The notes beneath the pieces were generated by a model. The model was not told where the DNA came from. It ran no database searches and saw nothing but the letters and a program-made list of their open reading frames with translations. A program made the translations under genes and the position numbers. Below, in pieces: positions 15,384 through 22,879 of a stretch of 64,000 bases of DNA (within the stretch, counting starts at the first letter, position 1; each line of letters starts with the position of its first letter). The stretch comes from Thermogladius calderae 1633 (GTDB lineage: Archaea > Thermoproteota > Thermoprotei_A > Sulfolobales > Desulfurococcaceae), in assembly GCF_000264495.1 (NCBI RefSeq), contig NC_017954.1:620001-684000 (forward strand), read 5' to 3'.

Positions 15384-16088
15384 TTGGAGATCATAGTGGA
15401 GCTCCCCTCTTTCTCAAGAAAGGGGGTCGACAAATTAGCTCCCCGGCTCAAAGATCTTGGTTTCAGCGTCTTTCTCCCCGAGAACCCCGCGGGAATACCA
15501 GCACTATTGGCCGCGGCGGTTGGTGTCTACTTGAGGACGAAGTATGAGTTAGGGGTCTACATTAGCACTAGGCTTGTAGATGTGAACCTCCTCTACGCGT
15601 ACTCAACAGTTCTGACAGCGAAGGAGTTCGGCTTCAAGGGTGTAACCTTGCTAAGGGGTGACAAACCAGCCTTCGGTGAAACCCTGGAGACAAACTCCGA
15701 GGAAGCACTGGCTTTCATAAAAGAGAGAGTGAGAGGTGTTGACCTAGGGCTCATCGTGAGCATGAGGTTCTCCATGGACAACATACAAGCCCGCCTCTTA
15801 AAGAACCCCGACTACGTGATGGTCATACACTTCGGTCTAGGCAACATGGACAAGATGGTCGAGGTCTCTAAGGTTGCCAGAGAACGAGGAGTAAAGGTCT
15901 ACCCGTTTGTCTTGCTGTCCCTCGAGAAGAGTAAGGGCTTGTTCATGCAACTCGGGCAGCCCTTCGTCGAGACAAACCAATTAAGAGGTGTATGTGAGAG
16001 CCTCAAAAAAGTCGTTGACGGTATAGTGGTGTCCTCACCGCTAGACTTGGACACAGCTGTAGAGCAAGTCGCCCGGCTGTGTTTCTAG
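15384..16088 (+). CDS. MetF-like (methylene-tetrahydrofolate reductase-related) short protein
   Basis: A 234-aa single-domain barrel: TAKEFGFKGVTLLRGDKP matches the LRGDxP region of MetF-type reductases, and the start MEIIVELPSFS also fits. It is shorter than typical MetF (about 290 aa). With the neighbouring methyl-transfer genes, it may reduce the methylene-pterin to the methyl-pterin used by MtrH. The TTG start at 15384 lies a few bases after a ggtgatggag site. A longer frame from 15314 is a shadow in another register. Confidence 0.75.
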   Translation: MEIIVELPSFSRKGVDKLAPRLKDLGFSVFLPENPAGIPALLAAAVGVYLRTKYELGVYISTRLVDVNLLYAYSTVLTAKEFGFKGVTLLRGDKPAFGETLETNSEEALAFIKERVRGVDLGLIVSMRFSMDNIQARLLKNPDYVMVIHFGLGNMDKMVEVSKVARERGVKVYPFVLLSLEKSKGLFMQLGQPFVETNQLRGVCESLKKVVDGIVVSSPLDLDTAVEQVARLCF

Positions 16089-16330
16089 CCCCCGGACACC
16101 GGGGGAAGCAAGACCACCTCGTCCTCTTCCTTCAAGCTAACTGGCGCGGCAGGGTTGACCGAAACCCCGTTTACTAGGACGATCAGTTCTCCTCTTCGGT
16201 AGAGCTCATCTAAGACCCTGTACTTCGAGCTCAACGTGTTGACCAACTCCGATAGACTACCAGCGCTTATGAACTCTTCGGAGACCCCAGTCTTGTCTTT
16301 GAGCCAAAGCATGAACTTGACTCTAGGCAC
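16085..16330 (-). CDS. MoaD/ThiS-like sulfur-carrier protein
   Basis: An 81-aa ubiquitin-fold protein ending in Gly-Gly (VLLPPVSGG), the tail that is adenylated and thiocarboxylated for sulfur delivery to molybdopterin, thiamin or tRNA. The middle has the typical IVLVNGVSV and the late EEDEVVLLPPV. Its start overlaps the stop of the acetyltransferase gene by 1 bp, indicating co-translation. It converges on the MetF-like gene with a 4-bp overlap. Confidence 0.88.
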   Translation of the reverse strand: MPRVKFMLWLKDKTGVSEEFISAGSLSELVNTLSSKYRVLDELYRRGELIVLVNGVSVNPAAPVSLKEEDEVVLLPPVSGG

Positions 16331-16683
16331 TACTCACCCTCTTTGGATTTCTCCTCCTCGAGCCGCTTCTCGAACAGGCTCTTCAGTTCCTCATCGCTCA
16401 TACTCCTGTAGGGCTCGGCAAGCCACTCTCTCGCTTCTTTGTGCTTCAAGAAGTAGTAAATCGAGTAGCTGCATATCGGCTCTATTAGGTACCCTTTTTC
16501 CTTCGCCATGTTTACCGCGTACTCCATTAACTGGCCGGCTATCCCCTTACCCCTGTGTTGAGGTGGCGTGTACGTCTCAAGTAGCTTCATAACGTTGTTA
16601 TCGACCCTGTACCTGATAAAGGCTTTCGTATTGTCGGGTAGGGTCATATAGATCACAGTACTAGTGTGTCTAATGCCCTCCAA
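16330..16683 (-). CDS. Small GNAT-type N-acetyltransferase (COG2388-like)
   Basis: A 117-aa protein with the acetyl-CoA pyrophosphate loop PPQHRGKGIAGQLMEYA, then LIEPICSYSIYYFLKHKE, characteristic of short YjdJ/COG2388 acetyltransferases. The last 30 residues are a highly charged helix. The substrate is unknown. It leads a two-gene unit with the MoaD/ThiS-like gene. Confidence 0.85.
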   Translation of the reverse strand: MEGIRHTSTVIYMTLPDNTKAFIRYRVDNNVMKLLETYTPPQHRGKGIAGQLMEYAVNMAKEKGYLIEPICSYSIYYFLKHKEAREWLAEPYRSMSDEELKSLFEKRLEEEKSKEGE

Positions 16684-16753
16684 GCAACCACCTCGATCCT
16701 TTTAGGTTAAAGAAGTTGGAGTTTTAAATAGGTTGTTTAAAGGAGGAGTAGGT

Positions 16754-16790
16754 GGAACCGTTTTAAACACTTGCGACATTGTATTAAACC
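16754..16790 (+). promoter_or_regulatory. Promoter and possible operator of the 16801 gene
   Basis: GGAACCGTTTTAAA at 16754-16767 joins a GGAACCG box to a TATA-like TTTTAAA, 33 bp before the ATG at 16801. GGACCGTTTTAAAT at 22812-22825 is nearly the same, in the same orientation and similar position before the 22848 gene. A second AT-rich tattaaac and the palindrome AAACCGGTTT (16786-16795) follow. Confidence 0.45.
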
Positions 16791-16800
16791 GGTTTGAATC

Positions 16801-17898
16801 ATGGAGAGGCTTCTACTAGTAATACTACTAGCATGCGTATTAAGCCTCTCCCACACGGGCCTCTACGCGGAGCCTCAGACTAGAATCGCCCACACCACGA
16901 TTTACTACAACGGTCTTCTCGAAGTGGCTACTAGCGGGGAGTACACTCCGAGAAACTACGTAAACAGTGGTGTTAGTTCTTTCTACATGAGGGTCACATA
17001 CCTGGTCAGAGCCGACATAGAGATAGCCGTCGTGAACGGGGTAACTGTATATAGTGCGAACATAAGTAGGTGGATCGACTCGGTCTCCTCCACTCCACCA
17101 AACGTCGTCAACGTCACCGCGCTACAGGCCGAGAGCAACTTATCGTATGCTTCCATCGGTGTTTTCAACCCTCCTATAGTCCTCGCCTTCAACGAGAGCC
17201 TAGCCTGGGACGTCCTAGACTGGAGCGGGTTTAAAGAGAACATTGTCTTGTTCGACGTCGACCTCGTCCACAAGGGGGTCAAACAGGTTGAGAGCTACGA
17301 GAAGACTAATGTAATGCTGATCAAAGACCTGTACTATGAGCCGGTGACCATGATCCCCGTGTTCTATGCGTACACCTACTCTATTCAGTCGCCTAACGGA
17401 GATGTGATGGTGAGAGTCAGCCTGAACGGCCTTTTCTCCACACTGAACTTGACGTCAATTGTAAAGAGGGATGTGGTTTCGATTGGTGTCGGGAACGAAA
17501 CGGACATTGTAATAAGGGTCGACAGGCTAGTCCGCGACAGGTTCGGCGTGGAACAGGTCAACAGTACCTCGATCAGGCTCGTTTTCAACGATCTCACCCC
17601 CGTGTTTATCCAGGTAGAGATACCGCCGAACGTGGAGTTGAAGTCGAACATAGGTTTCACGAAGTTGAGTAGTGGTCCTACAGCGTACTACGTCTACGAG
17701 GGGGTTGTCTCGGGCGATGTCCTGTTTGATTTCGGCGAGAGGGTGTCCCTCTTGAACGGGAACCAGACCTCCTTAACCGGTGGTGTAGGACTCCCCATGA
17801 GTACTAATGTCGGCGACCTCGTCTTCACCGCCCTCGTGGTCTCCCTCTCCGTCTACGTTGCCTACCTCCTCGCGGACAAGATCTCTCGGTCTCTCTAG
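16801..17898 (+). CDS. Secreted, C-terminally membrane-anchored protein, unknown function
   Basis: A 365-aa protein with an N-terminal signal peptide (hydrophobic LLLVILLACVLSLS), a beta-rich extracellular region with several Asn-x-Ser/Thr glycosylation sites, and a C-terminal membrane helix (about 339-357) with a short basic tail. I recognise no domain. The last 126 bp overlap the 3' end of the primase gene on the opposite strand. Its promoter shares a GGAACCGTTTTAAA-type box with the 22848 locus. Confidence 0.8.
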   Translation: MERLLLVILLACVLSLSHTGLYAEPQTRIAHTTIYYNGLLEVATSGEYTPRNYVNSGVSSFYMRVTYLVRADIEIAVVNGVTVYSANISRWIDSVSSTPPNVVNVTALQAESNLSYASIGVFNPPIVLAFNESLAWDVLDWSGFKENIVLFDVDLVHKGVKQVESYEKTNVMLIKDLYYEPVTMIPVFYAYTYSIQSPNGDVMVRVSLNGLFSTLNLTSIVKRDVVSIGVGNETDIVIRVDRLVRDRFGVEQVNSTSIRLVFNDLTPVFIQVEIPPNVELKSNIGFTKLSSGPTAYYVYEGVVSGDVLFDFGERVSLLNGNQTSLTGGVGLPMSTNVGDLVFTALVVSLSVYVAYLLADKISRSL

Positions 17899-18984
17899 CG
17901 TGTCTGTCCCCCCTTTCTTAAGCTTCTTGTAGTAAACAGACAAGGGGTTCCTCCCGTCGCACCGGTCTAGAATAGGGCAGACCCCGAGAGCCTTTAGTTT
18001 GTCGCAACTATATGGCATGTACTTCTTCCTACCGCCTCTCAGGCCCGCCAAGTGCTCGACCTGGTAACGCGTGATCTTCTCGTTGAAGTCGGGTGCGTAG
18101 CTGAATAGTTCCACGACCTGGTCTACTTCGAGACCTATGTTAAGCAAGAAAGTAGCTATGAGGAACCTCTCGGCGTGGGAGACGTTCTCGCCCTGCCTTA
18201 AGCGCTCAATAGCCCTCTTAACGCAGGGAGGGAAGGCATCCTCCTTGACAACCTGTACTCCTTGCTCACTAGCGATGTCAGAGGACGCAGCCCCCTTCAC
18301 TTGGGCGATTTTCCGCGCCTCTTCCAGCAGTTTTTGGTCAACCCTCAACGGCTCCAAAGCCTCGAACGTCTTAAGCACGTGCTGGTATATCGCCTCCTCC
18401 AACACTCTCGTATAGGTCTCCTTGTCGAGGTAGACCCTTCCCTTGGACACGACGTTGCTGGATATGTGGTATTTCTTGTCCTGGGAGAGCCTTGCGGATA
18501 CTACCGCTAGGTAGGACTTCAAGCCCATAGAGAAGCTCAGGGCTCTGTACACCACAGTCCCCTTCTTCAAGTGGAGGGGGATCTTCTGGGGCTGGTTGTT
18601 CAGCTCGACGTCTAACCCGAGCTTCTGCCCTATACCGACCAGTGTCTCGTCGTCAAGCCCTTCTAGCAGACCACCCGCCTGCTTAGAGTACGCTACGGCG
18701 ATCTTCGTGTAAAGCCTTCTCTCGGCCAACGACTTCGCCAACATGGCGAGAGCGTAGTAAGCCGCGACCTCGTGTTCGAGGGGTAGGCTGGGCTCTGCTG
18801 GGATTCCCTCAGTTACGATCTTGTCGAGGTTATGGAGCACCTTCAAGCGTATAGGTGAGTCCTCTTGTTCCACGAGCTGCTCTAGGGGTGCGCCTCTTAG
18901 TAAGTCTGATAGCTCTTCTCGCTTTATTAGAAACGGGAACTGCCTGTAGTCGATAACCCGTCTCCTCGGCATGCCGCTCTTCAA
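17773..18984 (-). CDS. priL: DNA primase large subunit PriL
   Basis: It is the Fe-S regulatory subunit of archaeal/eukaryotic primase, which partners PriS to make RNA primers. The N-terminal helical domain has YALAMLAKSLAERRLYTKIAVAY. The C-terminal cluster domain has PPCVKRAIERLRQG, HAERFLIATFLLNIG and YSCDKLKALGVCPILDRC. The usual end of the family is near LSVYYKKL; here about 45 acidic residues follow, read antisense through the 3' end of the 16801 gene. The frame opens at a TTG at 18984; the ATG at 18972 (MPRRRVIDY) is the more likely start. Confidence 0.92.
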   Translation of the reverse strand: MKSGMPRRRVIDYRQFPFLIKREELSDLLRGAPLEQLVEQEDSPIRLKVLHNLDKIVTEGIPAEPSLPLEHEVAAYYALAMLAKSLAERRLYTKIAVAYSKQAGGLLEGLDDETLVGIGQKLGLDVELNNQPQKIPLHLKKGTVVYRALSFSMGLKSYLAVVSARLSQDKKYHISSNVVSKGRVYLDKETYTRVLEEAIYQHVLKTFEALEPLRVDQKLLEEARKIAQVKGAASSDIASEQGVQVVKEDAFPPCVKRAIERLRQGENVSHAERFLIATFLLNIGLEVDQVVELFSYAPDFNEKITRYQVEHLAGLRGGRKKYMPYSCDKLKALGVCPILDRCDGRNPLSVYYKKLKKGGTDTLERPRDLVREEVGNVDGEGDHEGGEDEVADISTHGESYTTG

Positions 18985-18992
18985 CTCGTAAT

Positions 18993-19082
18993 GAAGAGTT
19001 CAGCGCTTTGGCCCCACATCACAGTTCAGGAAGACCTCTTGTGAGGTCCCCTTACATCATCAATCTTACCTTCATACTCTTC
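18993..19082 (-). ncRNA. Possible structured or C/D-like RNA upstream of priL
   Basis: On the minus strand, GAAGAGT (19082-19076) pairs with ACTCTTC (18999-18993) to close a loop of about 76 nt. Inside are TTGATGA, a perfect GACCTC-ACAA-GAGGTC hairpin, CTGA, GTGATG and a final CTGA. The order C, D', C', D is as in archaeal C/D guides, but the spacer between the first C and D' is far too long. It could instead be a leader structure of the primase mRNA. Confidence 0.25.
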
Positions 19083-19134
19083 GAGAGTTATAACGTTTAG
19101 CGCCTCAGTGTTAATCACGATCAAACGGGCCACA

Positions 19135-19659
19135 CTACCTTAAGTCGAACACGATCTCCTCTCTCCCCGGCAATCTCGTCCCCCTCGCTACCGTGAACTT
19201 TACCCCCCGACCCTCGAGCACGACCTCGTATGGGGCGTTCAATGAGGCTCTAACGAACCTCGCATTCTCAGGGAAAACCCAGTATACCGTGTAGTCGTAC
19301 TCGGCGGTCTCCTCCTCGTACTCGTTCAAGTAGTGGTTTAGCCCCTTTCTCAGCTCGCCCTTGAACACGATCTTAAAGACGATGTATGCGAGGCTCTCCA
19401 GCCCAGCCACGCCAATGTCCACATCTTTCACTACTGGGTAAACTCTCTTGTTGTTGATGTACACTCGCTCCTCGTCGAGGAAATACTGCATGTTCCTGGC
19501 GAGGAGCTCTATCTCTCTACCACGTTTAACAGGGTCTTTGGAGATCTCGAGGTACAGTCTGCCTGGGTCGGAGTAGAGAAACACTATTGTTTGGTCCACG
19601 AGGCCCGAGTCGTGTACGTGGAAGAAGCCGTAGCCGTAGATTGGCTGGAGCTCGCTCAT
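19135..19659 (-). CDS. Unknown 174-aa protein co-transcribed with a membrane regulator
   Basis: A soluble, beta-rich protein with no signal peptide, starting MSELQPIYGYGFFHVHDSG. I recognise no family. Its ATG overlaps the stop of the upstream winged-helix membrane protein gene by 4 bp (ATGA), so the two are translationally coupled and probably act together. Confidence 0.7.
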   Translation of the reverse strand: MSELQPIYGYGFFHVHDSGLVDQTIVFLYSDPGRLYLEISKDPVKRGREIELLARNMQYFLDEERVYINNKRVYPVVKDVDIGVAGLESLAYIVFKIVFKGELRKGLNHYLNEYEEETAEYDYTVYWVFPENARFVRASLNAPYEVVLEGRGVKFTVARGTRLPGREEIVFDLR

Positions 19660-20627
19660 TTCTTCAACCTTTTGTAAAGAAGCTTACCTTTCTCGGTCAG
19701 CTTCAGGACGTTGTATTTCCCTACCCGCTCTACTTCGACATAGCCTTCTTCGAGCAACCTCTTGACCCTCCTACTGATACTGGACTTGGGCCTCTTCGTG
19801 ATCGAGACCAGCTCGCTCTGTCTAAGCCCCTCTTCGCCAGCGTCGCCTAGGGCCAAGACTATCTCTCTAACCACGTCATCCTCCTCGAGCCTCTTAGGCG
19901 GCAGGGTCTCCACCTCTAGCCGTCCCCGCCTCAGGTAGTACAGGAGGGTGGCAGCTACCGTGCCAGCTAGGAGAGCAGCTACTACCCAAACCCACCAGGG
20001 CGTTGACACGGCCTGTGCTCCGCTGGACGGCTGAGACACCTGGTTTATCGGTACTAGTAGTATTACGTGGTAGAGCCCGGGCGAGCTAAACGTTATCACT
20101 GTTGTGTTGGCGGAGTAAGAGGTAGATACAGCCTCAGTGGGGGAGTCGAACCTCCTAGCGATGACCTGGTAGACCCCCGGTATGGTAATTGTAGACGTAA
20201 ACGAAGTATTACGGAACATCGTGAAGTCTAGTACACCCTCGTACGAGCCCGGCGTTAGTTCCTGGAAGAGGTCGTAGAGCAAGAGGTAGACGTTAACGGT
20301 CGTCGACGAGTTGACGACGAAGTCGAGGATCCCCGTAGAGGAGTTGAACAAGGGAGGTACGAGCACAGCGGCGGGGTTTGAGAACGTCGCGTTCAAGAAA
20401 CTGGCGTTGGCGTAAGACGGGTTGACCAGCTGTATTGAGAACTGAGTCGCAGTATTGACGTCTATATTGAAGGTAATACTCGCGTAGCCGCTCCGTGCCA
20501 GCGGGTCGTACATTATGTAGTACGTCACATTGCTGATAAGGGGGCTTGAGCCGAGAGCTGGCGCAGCGGTCAGGAGGTTGGCTACAACCAAGAGAGCGGA
20601 GAGCACTGTGGCCGCCTTTCTCAGCAT
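19656..20627 (-). CDS. Membrane receptor-like protein with cytoplasmic winged-helix domain
   Basis: A 323-aa protein: signal peptide (1-27), beta-rich extracellular domain with several glycosylation sequons and YDPLARSGYASITF, one transmembrane helix (WWVWVVAALLAGTVAATLLYYL, about 216-237), then a cytoplasmic MarR-like winged helix with LRQSELVSITKRPKSSISRRVKRL and a basic C-terminus. The layout implies a one-component sensor that reads an external signal and contacts DNA at the membrane. The ectodomain is paralogous to that of the next gene (20677-21471). Confidence 0.82.
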   Translation of the reverse strand: MLRKAATVLSALLVVANLLTAAPALGSSPLISNVTYYIMYDPLARSGYASITFNIDVNTATQFSIQLVNPSYANASFLNATFSNPAAVLVPPLFNSSTGILDFVVNSSTTVNVYLLLYDLFQELTPGSYEGVLDFTMFRNTSFTSTITIPGVYQVIARRFDSPTEAVSTSYSANTTVITFSSPGLYHVILLVPINQVSQPSSGAQAVSTPWWVWVVAALLAGTVAATLLYYLRRGRLEVETLPPKRLEEDDVVREIVLALGDAGEEGLRQSELVSITKRPKSSISRRVKRLLEEGYVEVERVGKYNVLKLTEKGKLLYKRLKK

Positions 20628-20676
20628 GAAAGCCCCGTCTCCCTTTACGCTAAGTAAAAAAGTCGTGTAAGGAAAT

Positions 20677-21471
20677 TTAAGCCCTCTTCCTGGCCAGTAC
20701 TACGCCTATAACCCCGAGGACTACCAGGACGACCAGTATTACAACTACTAGCGCGGGGTAGGCCAACCGGGGGCCCTGCGTTATCGAAGGGGTAGTAGTT
20801 GCCGCTGGCGGCTGTGCTGGTGTTGTAGGGGCTGAAGTGGTGGTCTGAGGGCTTGTAGTTGTGGCAGTCATAGCAGGAGACGTCGTCGTAGGGGGTGTGG
20901 TGGGCGAAACCGCTCCCTGAGTGTAGACGGTGAGCGTGAGGATTAGTATTCCCCTCCCGTCAACGTGTATGTTTGTAGTGTTGGACGAGAAGTCCAGCCT
21001 AGTAGAGCAGGGGAGGCCTACACAGCTCACGTTGTAGAGGCCTGGGACGTAGATGTCTACGCTCACGCTGCCCGGCATTGCCGAGGTGTCGAGGGTCACG
21101 GAGTAGCTACCCGGCACCAGGGTTGTCATGAGGTCTCTTATACTGTAGGTCAGGGTGAAGCCGCTTGTGTTATTCAAGAGGACGGTGACCACGTTAGCCT
21201 GCTGGTCGTGGAAATATGGTAGTGGAGCGCCATTGCTACTCGTGACATTCAGTACTGTGATGTTACTTCCCGGCAACAAGCCTATAGTAAAGTTCACAGG
21301 TGTGGCTACTACACTACTGAAGACTATATTGTAGGTTACGACCCCTGCACCCGCGATAGGGTCGTACACTATTCGAATGCCTATGCTAGAGACCTGCTGT
21401 GATAAGGACATTCCCGGCAACAGTATAATTATTGTTAAAAAACTCAAGGCAAGTAACGACGAACTTTTCAC
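20677..21471 (-). CDS. Surface protein with Thr-rich stalk, paralogous to the neighbouring sensor ectodomain
   Basis: A 264-aa protein: signal peptide (1-24), ectodomain starting GIRIVYDPIAGAGVVTYNI and containing DLMTTLVPGSYSVTLDTS, a Thr/Pro/Ser-rich low-complexity stalk (about 188-230) likely to be heavily O-glycosylated, a C-terminal membrane helix, and the basic end ARKRA. YDP-A--G and DL---L-PGSY occur in the same order in the 19656-20627 product. It may be a shield, ligand carrier or adhesin that works with that sensor. Confidence 0.78.
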   Translation of the reverse strand: MKSSSLLALSFLTIIILLPGMSLSQQVSSIGIRIVYDPIAGAGVVTYNIVFSSVVATPVNFTIGLLPGSNITVLNVTSSNGAPLPYFHDQQANVVTVLLNNTSGFTLTYSIRDLMTTLVPGSYSVTLDTSAMPGSVSVDIYVPGLYNVSCVGLPCSTRLDFSSNTTNIHVDGRGILILTLTVYTQGAVSPTTPPTTTSPAMTATTTSPQTTTSAPTTPAQPPAATTTPSITQGPRLAYPALVVVILVVLVVLGVIGVVLARKRA

Positions 21472-21543
21472 CTTTAGTCACCTTGTTATAAGAAGGGGGA
21501 TTAGGGTAAAAAGATTTAAAAAATAGTATGTGTCAATCCGCAC

Positions 21544-22794
21544 TTAGTCCTCGTTTTCCAGTTCGTGTTCTACCTCAACGTGGACTTCGTGTATTTGGTT
21601 TTTGATCTCCATTTTTAGGTTGAACTTGCCATTGGTCAGGTTGCTAAGGTAGTTGGATATCTCGTCAATTATCTGCCCTAGTGTCTTGTTCTGGCTTAGC
21701 CCGCTCTGTATGATCTGGGCTATGGCGTTCCTGAACTCGTCCTCTCCTCCCTTAAACTTGATCTTTATCTCCTTCAACATGCTGCTCTGGTTAGTCGCGT
21801 TCATTACCATGTTTTGTACGAGGTTCTTAATGTACTCCTCGACCTCGCCCTTCACCTTGAGCTTCCACTGTAGCGCTATTTCTCTGACCACCTTAACTAC
21901 CTGCTCTGTCTCGTTGGCCTCGCCAATTTCGATCTTGGTTATCACGACCTCCTTAAGGCCCTCTGGCAACTTCTCGAACACTTTTACCAGCGTCTCCCTG
22001 CCGAACTTCTCTTTGAGGAGTAGCTCGTCTATGTGGTGAACTGTGGGTAGCTTTAGGTCCTGGGCGAAGACGCTGGTCACGAGCAGGCCGTAGGCCTTGA
22101 CGTAGGTGTGGTAGGCCTTAATAGCCAGCCTGAAGGCCAGCGAGATGTTACCCGCTGACAGGTTGGACTGAGCGTACGACAACAGTTTGTCGCCGAGCTC
22201 CGTCAGGTTGTTGAGCCCGGCGGGGACCGTCAGGTTCCTAGACTGGGCTGTCGAGACTGCCTGCGTGAGTATCGACTTCAGGTCTGAGGCCAGGTTTATG
22301 ACGGCAGTGGTCATTTGCTCGCTAGTAGCGTTCTGGTTAAAGAGGGCGTCGAGCGTCTTACCCAGTACTGGGTAGGCCAGCGGAACAGCGTGACCGTAGT
22401 GGATCGCGGCAACGATCGCCATCACAGCTGCCCTCTTGGTTAGGTTCTCGCTACTGAGGTTGAGGGTCCTCTCCAGGAACCTGTCACCGAGGTTGAGGGT
22501 CACGTTTGCAGCTGTCACGTTGTGTGATATCTCCCACTCGAACAGCGGGTAAGTCACGTTCCTTACGTCGTAGGCTAGCTTCAGGGCCTGCTCAAACGTT
22601 ATGTTGAACGCCGGTCTCACGGCGATTGTCCCGTTAGCGATCTCGACCTCAACCTCTTCCTCGTGGTTGTCGGGGGCTCTGTACTGGTCCTGTATTTGCG
22701 CGCTCGCGAACGGGATTGCCACTAGCCCTAGCAATATGCCTGCTAGTATTAGGAGACCGCCTAGGCTTACCAACCAGGCTTTCACACCTACCAC
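21544..22794 (-). CDS. Exported helical protein with many glycosylation sites, unknown
   Basis: A 416-aa protein with a signal peptide (to about SAQIQ at 32-35), then a mostly helical exterior with more than ten Asn-x-Ser/Thr sites. It has an acidic start (NHEEEVEVEI) and a matching acidic end (EVHVEVEHELENED), and no C-terminal anchor. I recognise no family. The GTG start at 22794 is about 25 bp from the TATA-like TTATTTAAAA on the minus strand, so the mRNA is probably leaderless, from the bidirectional promoter at 22811-22830. Confidence 0.78.
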   Translation of the reverse strand: MVGVKAWLVSLGGLLILAGILLGLVAIPFASAQIQDQYRAPDNHEEEVEVEIANGTIAVRPAFNITFEQALKLAYDVRNVTYPLFEWEISHNVTAANVTLNLGDRFLERTLNLSSENLTKRAAVMAIVAAIHYGHAVPLAYPVLGKTLDALFNQNATSEQMTTAVINLASDLKSILTQAVSTAQSRNLTVPAGLNNLTELGDKLLSYAQSNLSAGNISLAFRLAIKAYHTYVKAYGLLVTSVFAQDLKLPTVHHIDELLLKEKFGRETLVKVFEKLPEGLKEVVITKIEIGEANETEQVVKVVREIALQWKLKVKGEVEEYIKNLVQNMVMNATNQSSMLKEIKIKFKGGEDEFRNAIAQIIQSGLSQNKTLGQIIDEISNYLSNLTNGKFNLKMEIKNQIHEVHVEVEHELENED

Positions 22795-22810
22795 CTGGGC
22801 TCCACTTAGG

Positions 22811-22879
22811 GGGACCGTTTTAAATAACCCCTCCGCCCAAAATCTAATTGGAACCGTTCCACACTCAGCTGGAACGGTT
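22811..22879. promoter_or_regulatory. Bidirectional promoter with repeated GGAACCGTT boxes
   Basis: GGACCGTTTTAAATAA (22812-22827) contains an AT core usable as a TATA box in both directions, for 21544-22794 (minus) and 22848-23495 (plus). Downstream are GGAACCGTTCC (22850-22860, a near-palindrome) and GGAACGGTT (22871-22879). The same GGAACCG-TTTTAAA unit precedes the gene at 16801. This pattern suggests a shared repressor or activator binding site. Confidence 0.5.

Noticed and set aside
20815-20910. Repetitive sequence in the 20677-21471 gene as a possible CRISPR or tandem DNA repeat
   Set aside because: It encodes a Thr/Pro-rich low-complexity stalk and has no regular repeat-spacer structure. 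No CRISPR array is visible in the window.
22848-22877. The first ten codons of the 22848 gene as certain coding sequence
   Set aside because: They coincide with GGAACCGTT boxes, and a TTG at 22878 is an equally good start, so the longer form is kept only as the default.
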